From NCBI RefSeq assembly GCF_900156045.1, contig NZ_FTMX01000003.1:310001-374000 (forward strand): 64,000 nucleotides of DNA, read 5' to 3'. Below are positions 1 to 8,627 of the stretch, piece by piece. Positions within the stretch are counted from its first letter, which is position 1; every line of letters starts with the position of its first letter. The stretch is from Peribacillus simplex. Lineage in GTDB: Bacteria > Bacillota > Bacilli > Bacillales > DSM-1321. Both the position numbers and the translations under genes were made by a program. The notes under the pieces are model-generated. The model searched no databases. It saw nothing but the letters and a program-made list of their open reading frames with translations, and had not been told where the DNA came from.

Positions 1-2
1 TC

Positions 3-1271
3 CCTGCCCGTCCCTTATTGATGGAACTGAATAGCGGCTTAACCTATACAGGTGATCTGGTCATCCTCACCTTATTCATTTCTTTGCTTATTGAAAGATT
101 CAAAAAGAACGAATGGCAATTCTCGAAATATCATTTTACCGCGCCATTTTGGTTGTTTTGTTTAATTGGTGCCGGGGCTGCACTCATGAACGGAGTGGGA
201 ATCCTCCCCATCCTATTTGAACTCCGTGCATTGCTTATTACATTCTTGCTTCTTTACATTATCGGTGAATTAAATCTAGAAAGAAAGGATATCTTTCGCT
301 TTTTAAAGGTTATCCTAATATTTACAATCTTACTTTGCCTGCATGGCATGGTGGAGAAAATCTTTTCACGTACAATCCTGCTTCCCCACGCATGGGAAAT
401 ATGGAATCTTTCACCAACAAACCGGATGAGGATTTATGGAGCACCCGCCAATCCTAATGTATTTGCCTTATTCTTAAGCATCCAGTTATTCCTTAGTTTC
501 TTTCTATTTCAGTCGTTGAAAAAACATAAATGGATCGTCTTCCTGGCAGCCATCCTGCTTTCCGGAACGTTACTGCTTACCTATTCACGGGGCACGATGA
601 TTGCATTCGGGTTCTCGGCGCTTGTCTTTATGATATGGACTAGAAATAAACCATTTCTCAAATATGCTGTAGGAGCATTTTGTCTCGGCCTGCTTCTTAT
701 TTATTACCCAGTTTTATTTGCATCAAGTAAAGTGGAGGTATCCGCATCGATTCCTATGGAAAATGTAGTAATTGGCAACACCCCCTCTCCTGAACACGAA
801 CATGCCCTCTCCAATCGTTTTTCAGAAATGTTCTCTGATAAAACACTGCACCAAAGTACGGAATGGGGCCGGTTATATGTCCTAATCAAAGGGATTGAAA
901 TTTTCACAGATCACCCGATAATCGGTACCGGTCTAGCAACCTTCGGGGATTCTGCCACACTTTCCTATTCCTCACCAATCTATCAGGAATACCAAATTGG
1001 TGAAAGGATGTATACCGATAATCAATATATCCAGATTCTGGTCCAAACTGGTGCACTGGGATTTCTTTCAGTTCTTACATTCATCTTTTTCACCTGCCGT
1101 AAAATCCTGAAATCGGGAAATGGCACTTTAGCAGCGTTCACCATCTGCCTGATGTTGGCCGCATTATTAGCAGGACTTTTCTACAATATTCTCGAAGATA
1201 AAACGTTTACGCTGATATTTTATAGTTGTTTGGGAATCTGTTTACAGAAGGACATCATTTTAAAGGATTGA
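3..1271 (+). CDS. Wzy/O-antigen ligase-like polysaccharide polymerase (5' end may be outside window)
   Basis: Polytopic membrane protein of about 420 visible residues with roughly ten hydrophobic segments. A large hydrophilic loop (about residues 235-300) precedes the last helices, the layout of the Wzy_C/O-antigen ligase family, which joins lipid-linked repeat units outside the membrane. The residues TYSRGT near position 188 resemble the family's conserved arginine region. The reading frame is open to the left edge of the window, so the TTG/ATG at 18-23 may not be the true start. The gene ends 4 bp before the MurJ-like gene and is followed by a GT4 enzyme, so the three probably make and export one surface polysaccharide. 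B. subtilis TuaE (teichuronic acid) is a functional parallel, but I cannot show this is TuaE. Family call is fairly sure; substrate is unknown. Confidence 0.7.
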   Translation, partial: PARPLLMELNSGLTYTGDLVILTLFISLLIERFKKNEWQFSKYHFTAPFWLFCLIGAGAALMNGVGILPILFELRALLITFLLLYIIGELNLERKDIFRFLKVILIFTILLCLHGMVEKIFSRTILLPHAWEIWNLSPTNRMRIYGAPANPNVFALFLSIQLFLSFFLFQSLKKHKWIVFLAAILLSGTLLLTYSRGTMIAFGFSALVFMIWTRNKPFLKYAVGAFCLGLLLIYYPVLFASSKVEVSASIPMENVVIGNTPSPEHEHALSNRFSEMFSDKTLHQSTEWGRLYVLIKGIEIFTDHPIIGTGLATFGDSATLSYSSPIYQEYQIGERMYTDNQYIQILVQTGALGFLSVLTFIFFTCRKILKSGNGTLAAFTICLMLAALLAGLFYNILEDKTFTLIFYSCLGICLQKDIILKD

Positions 1272-1275
1272 AAAT

Positions 1276-2802
1276 ATGCCTACTCTTTCACATGTCATTA
1301 AATCGGTCGGGCTCGTCACCATTATTGCAGCCATTGGAAAAGTCCTCGGATTCGGGCGGGAATCGATCATAGCCGCCTATTTCGGGGCATCATCAATGGC
1401 AGATGTTTTTTTCGTGGCAAGCCTCATACCGACCATTCTTTTTACGGCTCTCGGCAGCGGTCTTCAGGCCGGCGTTATTCCCATTTACTTGGAAAAGAAA
1501 GCGGACAATCCGTTGAAAGCTGATGAATTCATCAGTGTTTTAGGCTCTTTCTTTATGCTGGTAGCCGGAGTCCTGACCATTGCCTGCATGATATTCATAA
1601 AGCCGCTCGTCATGTTGACAGCCCCGGGTTTCTCTAGTTCAGAGCTTGCCCTGACGGAGTCACTGACCCGGATCATGCTGCCAAGTTTACTATTTTTCAC
1701 GCTATCATACATGGCGACGGGGGTCCTGAATGCGAATAAGCGTTTCATTCTGCCGGCACTCACTTCAACTGCACAAAACACGGTCATTATAGCAGCCACT
1801 GTATTGTTCGCTGCTCCGTTTGGGATTGAAGGATTGGCTTGGGGGTTTTTATTCGGTGCAGCAAGCCAGTTCCTTATTCAATACCCATCATTGAAGAAAT
1901 ACGGAATCCGGCCCATCGTCGCTTTCCTGCCTCATAAAAGGCAGATCGTTCAAACACTGTACACCTTTTATCCAATCATCATCGCCGCTTTGGCGATCCA
2001 GTTGAATAGTGTCGTCGATCGGATTATTGCGACTTCGCTCGAAACGGGGAGCGTATCGGCACTGAACTATGCGAATCGCCTGCTGTGGCTGCCATTAAGC
2101 ATTGTCCTCACGCCGCTGATTACCGTATTGTATCCTTCAATCGTCGAGCGCGCACTTATAGGCTATCAACCTTTCCTTAATTTGACCTTAAAGGGATTGA
2201 AGTCGCTATTATTTTTAGCGATTCCGTTCATGGTCGTCATGTTAATCAGCGGAAACAGCTTAATCACTCTCGCTTTCCAACGCGGGGCCTTCGATGCTTC
2301 AGCAACCGAGGTGACTCATGGGGCATTCATCTTTTATTCAGCTTGCCTCCCGTTCTTTGCACTGCGGGATTATCTGATGAACGCCTTCTATGCCTTGAAG
2401 AAAACGAAGGTGGCCATGTATACCTGCCTGATTGCCGTATTACTTAACGTCCTGCTCAGCTGGGTCCTATCACGTTATCTAGGCGTCGGCGGAATCGCTT
2501 TAGCATCGGGCATTTCCATGTTCCTGCAATCTCTCTATCTTTTCGGCTACCTATGGCTAAAGACAGAAAGAACGGACAAGGCAGCTTTCAGGGATGTTTT
2601 TCAGGAAAGCAGCAAGCTTGCGATCATCGGAATCATCATTTACGGACTCGCTCTCTGGATCCATCCGCTTACCATGACGTTGCCCATCATCATGGAATTA
2701 GTGATCATCACGCTGCTGGTATTCGGATTATATCTCGCATTATCCATTCTTTTTAAAGTAAGCAGCCTGCAAGCGATGAAAAAGATCAGATCATCCAAGT
2801 AA
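1276..2802 (+). CDS. MurJ/MviN-family lipid-linked oligosaccharide flippase
   Basis: A 508-residue protein with about 14 hydrophobic segments and the N-terminal pattern of MviN/MurJ proteins: GKVLGFGRESIIAAYFG at about residues 21-37, then ADVFFVA. Members of this MOP-superfamily branch flip undecaprenyl-linked sugars across the membrane. It starts 4 bp after the Wzy-like gene, with an AAGGA ribosome site inside that gene's end, so the two are translationally linked. B. subtilis has MurJ (YtgP type) for lipid II, but the position here between a polymerase and a glycosyltransferase suggests a flippase dedicated to a surface polysaccharide, parallel to TuaB. Family assignment is strong; the specific cargo is inference. 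Confidence 0.85.
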   Translation: MPTLSHVIKSVGLVTIIAAIGKVLGFGRESIIAAYFGASSMADVFFVASLIPTILFTALGSGLQAGVIPIYLEKKADNPLKADEFISVLGSFFMLVAGVLTIACMIFIKPLVMLTAPGFSSSELALTESLTRIMLPSLLFFTLSYMATGVLNANKRFILPALTSTAQNTVIIAATVLFAAPFGIEGLAWGFLFGAASQFLIQYPSLKKYGIRPIVAFLPHKRQIVQTLYTFYPIIIAALAIQLNSVVDRIIATSLETGSVSALNYANRLLWLPLSIVLTPLITVLYPSIVERALIGYQPFLNLTLKGLKSLLFLAIPFMVVMLISGNSLITLAFQRGAFDASATEVTHGAFIFYSACLPFFALRDYLMNAFYALKKTKVAMYTCLIAVLLNVLLSWVLSRYLGVGGIALASGISMFLQSLYLFGYLWLKTERTDKAAFRDVFQESSKLAIIGIIIYGLALWIHPLTMTLPIIMELVIITLLVFGLYLALSILFKVSSLQAMKKIRSSK

Positions 2803-2826
2803 TACATTAGAAGAAGGAGTGCCATT

Positions 2827-3993
2827 ATGAACATTTTAATCACGACGATTTTCAACTACCCTCATGAAGGAGGGCTATCGAGCCATATCACTACGTTAAG
2901 AAAGGGTTTAATGTCGCGGGGCCATAATGTGGACATATTATCTTTCTCTCAATTGCCGCCTTTCAAGAGGAAGATGCTCGCCCAGGCTCCAGGATTTTTA
3001 TTAAATAAAGTAAAACAGGGGAGCGGCCAGCTTTTCAATGACCGGCAACGGCAAAAATTATTGGCTTCATCTATTAAAGCCTTGAAAAAGAACTATGATG
3101 TCATTAATGCTCAAGACATTTTCGCAACGCTTGCCTCCATCGAATCCGGGATACCAACGGTGCAAACCGTCCATGGGTATTATTCATTCGAGGCAGTCAG
3201 CAGGGGCGCCCTTCTTCCGGATAGTGAAGAAGATTTGATCATTCGGGAGCTGGAAAGAAAAGCTTATCAGACTGCTGCAAAAGTGGTGACGGTCGATCAA
3301 AGAATCAAAGACTATATAAATCATTTGGCACATATAGAGGCGGAAACGATCAAGAACTTCATTGACGTGACTGCTTTCAAACCGGAAATGGCAAAGCGGG
3401 AGCAAACTCGCCGGGACTTTCAAATACCGCTACATAAAAAGATGCTTTTCGTTCCAAGAAGAATGACGGAAAAGAACGGTGTCATCTACCCGCTCCTTGC
3501 TCTGCCGGAGGTGCTGGAAAATCATCATGAAACGGTATTGGTCTATGCAGGTACAGGGGAACAGCGAAGCCGGCTTGAGGAAACGGCAGGCAGGCTCAAA
3601 ATATCAGATTCCGTACTTTTCCTGGGTTCAGTGCCGTTCGAGAAAATGCATAATCTCTATGAAGCATCGGACATCGTACTCATCCCAAGCGTTCATTCCC
3701 ACGGGGTGGAAGAAGCGACTTCCATTTCTGCATTAGAAGCGATGAGTTGCCGCTCACCCGTCATTGCAAGCGCAATCGGAGGTTTAAAGGAGATTCTCAT
3801 TGACGGTGAAGATGGTCTGTTGGTGGAGGAAAAAAATAAGGAAGCACTTGCACAAGCCATCTCCATACTGCTTAACGACACTGAATATGCAACAAAGTTA
3901 GCAGCAAAAGCAAGATATAAAATGGAAAGCGAGTACTCCCACATTTCAGCTGCGGAGCGGTTTGAGAAAGCTTATGATGGAGTGCTTAACTAA
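2827..3993 (+). CDS. GT4-family glycosyltransferase
   Basis: A 388-residue GT-B fold enzyme. The N-terminal half begins with the nucleotide-independent pattern PHEGGLSSHITTLRKGL (about residues 12-28), typical of GT4 retaining glycosyltransferases. The C-terminal half has the donor-binding region: SVHSHGVEEATSISALEAMSC, then PVIASAIGGLKEIL and DGLLV near residues 290-340. The start is supported by the ribosome site AGAAGGAG 8-9 bases upstream. It is the third gene of a Wzy-flippase-glycosyltransferase set and ends at a strong bidirectional terminator. It is probably a cytoplasmic enzyme adding a sugar to an undecaprenyl-linked precursor. Donor and acceptor cannot be read from the sequence. 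Confidence 0.8.
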   Translation: MNILITTIFNYPHEGGLSSHITTLRKGLMSRGHNVDILSFSQLPPFKRKMLAQAPGFLLNKVKQGSGQLFNDRQRQKLLASSIKALKKNYDVINAQDIFATLASIESGIPTVQTVHGYYSFEAVSRGALLPDSEEDLIIRELERKAYQTAAKVVTVDQRIKDYINHLAHIEAETIKNFIDVTAFKPEMAKREQTRRDFQIPLHKKMLFVPRRMTEKNGVIYPLLALPEVLENHHETVLVYAGTGEQRSRLEETAGRLKISDSVLFLGSVPFEKMHNLYEASDIVLIPSVHSHGVEEATSISALEAMSCRSPVIASAIGGLKEILIDGEDGLLVEEKNKEALAQAISILLNDTEYATKLAAKARYKMESEYSHISAAERFEKAYDGVLN

Positions 3994-3996
3994 AAA

Positions 3997-4025
3997 AGCA
4001 GACCCGAAGCCCGGGTCTGCTTTTC
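3997..4025. terminator. Bidirectional Rho-independent terminator
   Basis: A 10-bp perfect stem (AGCAGACCCG / CGGGTCTGCT) with a 5-base loop is flanked by A-rich sequence on the left and T-rich on the right. It separates the convergent GT4 gene and tagH and can serve both. Confidence 0.9.
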
Positions 4026-4030
4026 ACTTT

Positions 4031-4828
4031 TCATACCAGTGCGGAACTACGCCTTTTCATTTGTTCTTCACGGTATTTTTTCTGTTCTTTTTTAGACATC
4101 GCGTTATATTCTTTTAAGAATGCTTCATATTGTGGCATTACTTCGTTCATGGCACCGTATGCCTTTAACTCTCCATATTCAAGCCATAAAGCCTTTTGGC
4201 AAAATTTCTTCATCTGACCGATTGAATGGCTGACAAAGAACATCGTTTTGCCCTTCTCCTTAAATTCGTTCATTTTCTCCAAACACTTTTCAGCAAAGTT
4301 TTTATCCCCGACTGATAAAGCTTCATCAATAATCAGGATATCTGGATCGATATGCACGGAAATGGAAAAACCAAGCCTGGACTTCATGCCGCTTGAGTAG
4401 GATTTCACCGGTTGGTCAATGAACTTGCCAAGCTCTGAAAACTCGATGATTTCAGGCTCAAGTTCTTTGATCTGGTTTTTGTCGAATCCGAGCATCAGCA
4501 TTTTCAGTTCGATATTTTCTCTGCCCGTCAACTGATTATTCAGGCCCGATGCAACGGCAATCAAAGCCGTTTTCCCGTTAGTTTGGACATTTCCGTCCGT
4601 GGGCGGGATAATGCCTGCAATAATATTGGACAATGTGGATTTCCCTGATCCGTTGACCCCGACAAATCCTATTACATCGCCCTTTTCAGCTTCAAAACTT
4701 ACATTCCTCAGAGCAAAATACTCTTCCCCATAGCTTTTGGGCAAAAGGAGATCCAATAATTTTTCCGAGTTTTTATTATATAATTTATATTTTTTTGTTA
4801 TATCTTTGACAATTACCGATTTTTCCAT
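4031..4828 (-). CDS. tagH: Teichoic acid ABC exporter, ATP-binding subunit TagH (short form)
   Basis: A 265-residue ABC ATPase. Walker A is GVNGSGKS at residues 57-64, the signature is YSSGM near residue 142, and Walker B is ILIIDEAL. It powers export of undecaprenyl-linked wall teichoic acid with TagG, which is immediately upstream (17 bp). B. subtilis TagH is about twice as long because of an extra C-terminal extension with a membrane segment; this protein ends soon after the nucleotide-binding domain, like staphylococcal TarH. It is the last gene of the leftward teichoic acid block and ends at the terminator at 3997-4025. Confidence 0.88.
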   Translation of the reverse strand: MEKSVIVKDITKKYKLYNKNSEKLLDLLLPKSYGEEYFALRNVSFEAEKGDVIGFVGVNGSGKSTLSNIIAGIIPPTDGNVQTNGKTALIAVASGLNNQLTGRENIELKMLMLGFDKNQIKELEPEIIEFSELGKFIDQPVKSYSSGMKSRLGFSISVHIDPDILIIDEALSVGDKNFAEKCLEKMNEFKEKGKTMFFVSHSIGQMKKFCQKALWLEYGELKAYGAMNEVMPQYEAFLKEYNAMSKKEQKKYREEQMKRRSSALV

Positions 4829-4845
4829 TTTTTCTCACTTCCAGT

Positions 4846-5643
4846 TTACTTAAAGTCAACAAAGCGATCTCTGAACCTGACATGCAGTGAGGAACCTATC
4901 AAAAACAAGATGATAACGACTGCCCAGAAATAAAGCGTATATTCCCAATGCGCTATCAGATACCATGATTCCCCCAACAACGAAGCTCGATACCCTTCCA
5001 CAATATAATATAGTGGATTCAGCTTCATGATGTTGACTATGGTAGGGTGGTCCTTAGCATCCAATACCCAAAGGATTGGTGTTAAATAAAACATGACTTT
5101 CATTAAGGACACGATGATATTATGAACGTCACGAATAATGGTTGATAATGTTGAAGTGATTAAACCCAATGAAAATAACAGCAAGACCGTCGCTGCAACA
5201 TAATACGGCAGTTGCAAGATGTAGACTGTAGGGAGGTATCCAGTAAAACCTAATAGGATGATGATGACTCCCAGCAGCATGAGATGCTGATACAACTTGG
5301 CAAAGATGACATACGATGGAATGACACTCATCGGAAAGCTCATTTTGGATACCATATTCATTCGGGAATAGACGGATTTGGACGTTTGGGTTATGGCCGG
5401 GTTCACAAAGAACCAGACAACGATCCCTGCCATCAGCCATGGAAGGAAATTTTCCCCGCGACTTAAGATGATAAATCCAAATACAAACCAATAAATCGCA
5501 ATTTGTATCATCGGATTGATGATTTCCCATAGGATTCCCAGGTAGTTACTGCTGTTGGCACTTTTCATCTCATAAACAGATAAACGCCTTACCAAATAAA
5601 AATGTTTGATTTGTTCTTTTAAAACGGTCAAAGCTGAACTCAT
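4846..5643 (-). CDS. tagG: Teichoic acid ABC exporter, permease subunit TagG
   Basis: A 265-residue ABC-2 type permease with six hydrophobic segments. It contains features typical of TagG/polysaccharide exporters: YLGILWEIINP at about residues 33-43 and FYLTPILW at about residues 185-192. It forms the membrane channel that moves completed wall teichoic acid outward, with TagH as the ATPase. The upstream glycerophosphotransferase stops 3 bp before this start, so the three genes form one translational unit. Length matches the family. Confidence 0.9.
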   Translation of the reverse strand: MSSALTVLKEQIKHFYLVRRLSVYEMKSANSSNYLGILWEIINPMIQIAIYWFVFGFIILSRGENFLPWLMAGIVVWFFVNPAITQTSKSVYSRMNMVSKMSFPMSVIPSYVIFAKLYQHLMLLGVIIILLGFTGYLPTVYILQLPYYVAATVLLLFSLGLITSTLSTIIRDVHNIIVSLMKVMFYLTPILWVLDAKDHPTIVNIMKLNPLYYIVEGYRASLLGESWYLIAHWEYTLYFWAVVIILFLIGSSLHVRFRDRFVDFK

Positions 5644-5646
5644 AAA

Positions 5647-6879
5647 TTACACAGACCTTCCTAAAAACACTTTTTCTACGACACGGCGTGAAGCCTGGCC
5701 ATCCTCGAGTGCACAAAACCGCGCGTGAAAATGATTGATATCATTGGTATTTTCATTTTTCATCGTCTTGATACTATCAATGACCGCATCAGATGTTTTG
5801 ACTAACAAACCAGGTGCATTTTTTTCAAAATCAAAGTAAAACCCGCGAAGCTTATCCCTGTAATTTTCAATATCATATACATAGAAAAGCATCGGACGCT
5901 GTAAATTTGCATAATCAAAGAATACGGATGAATAATCAGTTATTAATAAATCCGAAATAAGATACAAATGACTAATATCCTCGTAACTGGATAAATCATA
6001 GGCGAATCCTTGATACGCCGATAAATCCAAGTTCTCTGAAACCAAATAATGAAGACGGAGCAAAATGACATACTCCTCCCCCAATTCCCGTTTCATTCGA
6101 TCCAGATCCAGTTTTATTTCAAACTTATATTTTCCCTTGCTATAAAACTCATCGTCCCTCCAAGTCGGGGCATATAAAACGATCCTTTTCTCTATTGGTA
6201 TACCCAACTTCTGTTTCAATGAGTCGATTGTATCACGATTATTCCCATTGTAAAGTATATCATTACGAGGATAACCGGTTTCCAGAATTTTAGAAGAATC
6301 GACATTGAAGGCCCGGGCAAAAATTTCACTGGAATAAGCATTCGGTGAAATTAAATAATCCCATTTACTTGATTCGGCATGGAAATTTTCTTTATATTTA
6401 TCCGTCGTTGTTCCAGGCATATGAACTTCATCCATATCCGCCGCAAGTTTCTTTAATGGAGTACCATGCCACGTTTGCAAATAGATCGTGTGCTTCGGCT
6501 TCGGAATCCAAAGCGGGAGCCTGCTGTTCGTTACCCAATAATGGGCTCTTGTCATTTTGAGCAGCCAACTAAATGAAAAACGATTGAGATATGGGATGCC
6601 TGCCTCTTCGAAATGAGCTGTATATCTTTTATCTACGCTCCAATACATTTTATATTCCGGATGGTGACTCTGCAAGTATTCATAAATCGCCCGGGGATTG
6701 CAGCTATACTGCTTGCCCAAAAAGCTCTCAAAAATAACCAGCTTCCGGTCCACCGGCAATACTGTGCCCGCCATTGCAAAAGCTACTTTGTATCCACTTA
6801 AAATAATTGCTTTAACCTTATTTTTAACTAGCGATAGAAAGGAAGGTCTCTTTGAGGTTTGTATTTTTTCATTTGACAT
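5647..6879 (-). CDS. CDP-glycerol glycerophosphotransferase, TagF/TarF type
   Basis: A 410-residue protein whose C-terminal 370 residues form one Glyphos_transf domain. Family hallmarks are visible: TWHGTPLKKL (catalytic-type His), LETGYPRND, a second conserved His in LLRLHYLV, and ITDYSSVFFDYANL. These enzymes move glycerol-phosphate from CDP-glycerol to a teichoic acid chain on the cytoplasmic face. There is a short basic N-terminal region but no clear membrane span. Because TagB and a double-domain enzyme are encoded nearby, this could be the TarF-like step that adds one or a few units, or a polymerase. It is followed 3 bp later by tagG. The preceding gene is separated by a terminator, so a promoter may lie just upstream (6880-6935). 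Confidence 0.82.
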   Translation of the reverse strand: MSNEKIQTSKRPSFLSLVKNKVKAIILSGYKVAFAMAGTVLPVDRKLVIFESFLGKQYSCNPRAIYEYLQSHHPEYKMYWSVDKRYTAHFEEAGIPYLNRFSFSWLLKMTRAHYWVTNSRLPLWIPKPKHTIYLQTWHGTPLKKLAADMDEVHMPGTTTDKYKENFHAESSKWDYLISPNAYSSEIFARAFNVDSSKILETGYPRNDILYNGNNRDTIDSLKQKLGIPIEKRIVLYAPTWRDDEFYSKGKYKFEIKLDLDRMKRELGEEYVILLRLHYLVSENLDLSAYQGFAYDLSSYEDISHLYLISDLLITDYSSVFFDYANLQRPMLFYVYDIENYRDKLRGFYFDFEKNAPGLLVKTSDAVIDSIKTMKNENTNDINHFHARFCALEDGQASRRVVEKVFLGRSV

Positions 6880-6937
6880 ATCCGATCTCCCTTTTTATTG
6901 ATTAATGATAATGGAACCATGCTAATAAATCGAATTA

Positions 6938-6975
6938 AAAATAAGCTCGCCCAATAGAAGGGAGAGCTTATTTTT
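6938..6975 (-). terminator. Terminator after the GT2 gene
   Basis: On the minus strand an AAATAAGCTC..GAGCTTATTT stem, extended by CCC/GGG pairs, ends in a T-run. It lies between the GT2 gene (stop at 6992) and the TagF-like gene and divides the teichoic acid block into two transcription units, or attenuates readthrough. Confidence 0.7.
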
Positions 6976-6991
6976 GGTGTACTTCTAACAG

Positions 6992-8527
6992 CTACTCCAA
7001 AGACTTTATTGCCAGTCCCAAATTATTTGCCACTGTTGTATAAAACTCCACATTTTTCTTATTATACGTCATCTTATTTTTCAGGATCCTTTTAATATTC
7101 ACCAATTGATAATCATTGTAGCGAATGAACACCGTAAATAACGACTTCTCCATTTCATCAATTTCATCTAATGAAACAGTGAAATGGCCTCTATTACCTT
7201 CTATTTGAACTCCGCAATTGATTTCATTGTCGATTCTTGTCCTATCACGTATCAATACTGAATTTATGTTATCTATATCATCACCATAAATCTCAAAACT
7301 TTGGTGGTAGACATTATCCAGAATATAAGAATCCAGTGCACGGGCAAGCATCGGTATCCTGACAAAGCGATATTCATCTTCCAGAAATGGAAGTTCATAA
7401 TAAGGCAAACCATCTTTTATATGATATTTTTTATTGGAATCCCGCTTTAACCATTCAAACACCTTTACGAAATCATCAATACGACCCTCCATGAATAATT
7501 CAAGTGCTACTTTATAAATAGGTACTTTAAATTCATTCTTGAAGTCATATGACAAGTTTTTCGCAGTTTCGACAGCTTCCCTTAATATTTCAATAAAATC
7601 TTCTTTATTCTTGGATTTCACAAAGGTTTGACTGTCGAACGTTTTTACAATATCGTACTCATAAATCCGGTTAAGAGCCACCCTTTTCAATTCGATGGAA
7701 ATATCCTTGGATTGAATATACTTTATTATGTCAACATCCGCTTTTCTTTTGTCTAACATATTCGTAACACGTGTTAAAGAAGATGAGTTTTCCGAAGTTC
7801 TATTGACATAATAAATAGGTTTTTTAGTAGTTGATACAGCTCTGACTTTAAAGAAAACATCAGTAAAAAACCATTTATCTTCACCGAATTTCATATCCGG
7901 AAAGCCAATTTCATTTTCTTTAACCATATGCAGATTCATCATCCTGGCCGTTGGTCCCATATGATAAAAAAAGTGCGGAACATCCATCGGGGTGATGCTT
8001 CTTCTTTCTTTAATTGAAGCAAACTCCCCGATCACACTCTCTGACTCAGATTCGACTTTTACCGTTTTGCCCACTACATAATCATCACCGGTTTCCTCCA
8101 GGATGTTATAGAGGCTTTCAAGTCCATCATGGGCAAGCCAGTCATCCGCATCTAAAAAAGTGATATATTTGGATGTTCCCAATTCTATTCCAATGTTTCT
8201 CGGGGTCCCAGGTGACCCATTATTTCCTTGAAGGGTAACGGAACAGATATTTTTATATTTAGCTGTATACTCTTGAATGATTTTATTGGTGCCATCAGTC
8301 GAACAATCATCAATGATGATATATTCAATCTGATCTATGCCCATGGTTTGATTGATCACTGATTCAATCGTTTTCCTGATGAATTTTTCAGCATTATATG
8401 CAGCAGTGACTACAGTGACTTTTTTTCCTTTTCCTAAAAATTTATTCCTTAAGCTTACAGGATTATTTTTGATTGGGATATTGCTCTTTAAAAGTTCCCT
8501 CGCTTTTTGACGCACCAAGAAATTCAT
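6992..8527 (-). CDS. GT2-family glycosyltransferase, probable teichoic acid glycosylase
   Basis: A 511-residue protein. A GT-A domain occupies about residues 35-260, with VTVVTAAYNAEKFI, IIDDCSTDGT, the DXD-type motif LDADDW and a catalytic-region motif FGEDKWFF. The remaining 250 residues are a C-terminal region without a motif I can name. This layout (GT2 head plus long tail) resembles staphylococcal TarS and TarP, which put GlcNAc on wall teichoic acid; that is a family-level comparison, not proof. It sits between two glycerophosphotransferase genes, which supports a role in decorating or building the same polymer. No membrane segment is evident. Confidence 0.75.
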   Translation of the reverse strand: MNFLVRQKARELLKSNIPIKNNPVSLRNKFLGKGKKVTVVTAAYNAEKFIRKTIESVINQTMGIDQIEYIIIDDCSTDGTNKIIQEYTAKYKNICSVTLQGNNGSPGTPRNIGIELGTSKYITFLDADDWLAHDGLESLYNILEETGDDYVVGKTVKVESESESVIGEFASIKERRSITPMDVPHFFYHMGPTARMMNLHMVKENEIGFPDMKFGEDKWFFTDVFFKVRAVSTTKKPIYYVNRTSENSSSLTRVTNMLDKRKADVDIIKYIQSKDISIELKRVALNRIYEYDIVKTFDSQTFVKSKNKEDFIEILREAVETAKNLSYDFKNEFKVPIYKVALELFMEGRIDDFVKVFEWLKRDSNKKYHIKDGLPYYELPFLEDEYRFVRIPMLARALDSYILDNVYHQSFEIYGDDIDNINSVLIRDRTRIDNEINCGVQIEGNRGHFTVSLDEIDEMEKSLFTVFIRYNDYQLVNIKRILKNKMTYNKKNVEFYTTVANNLGLAIKSLE

Positions 8528-8627
8528 ACTATTCCTCCCCTTTTATATCTAGAGGTAACATAGATGTTTTGACCAGGCAGCCAATTTACCAGTTACTTAA
8601 AAGCAACAATACCCTTTATTTAAGGAA

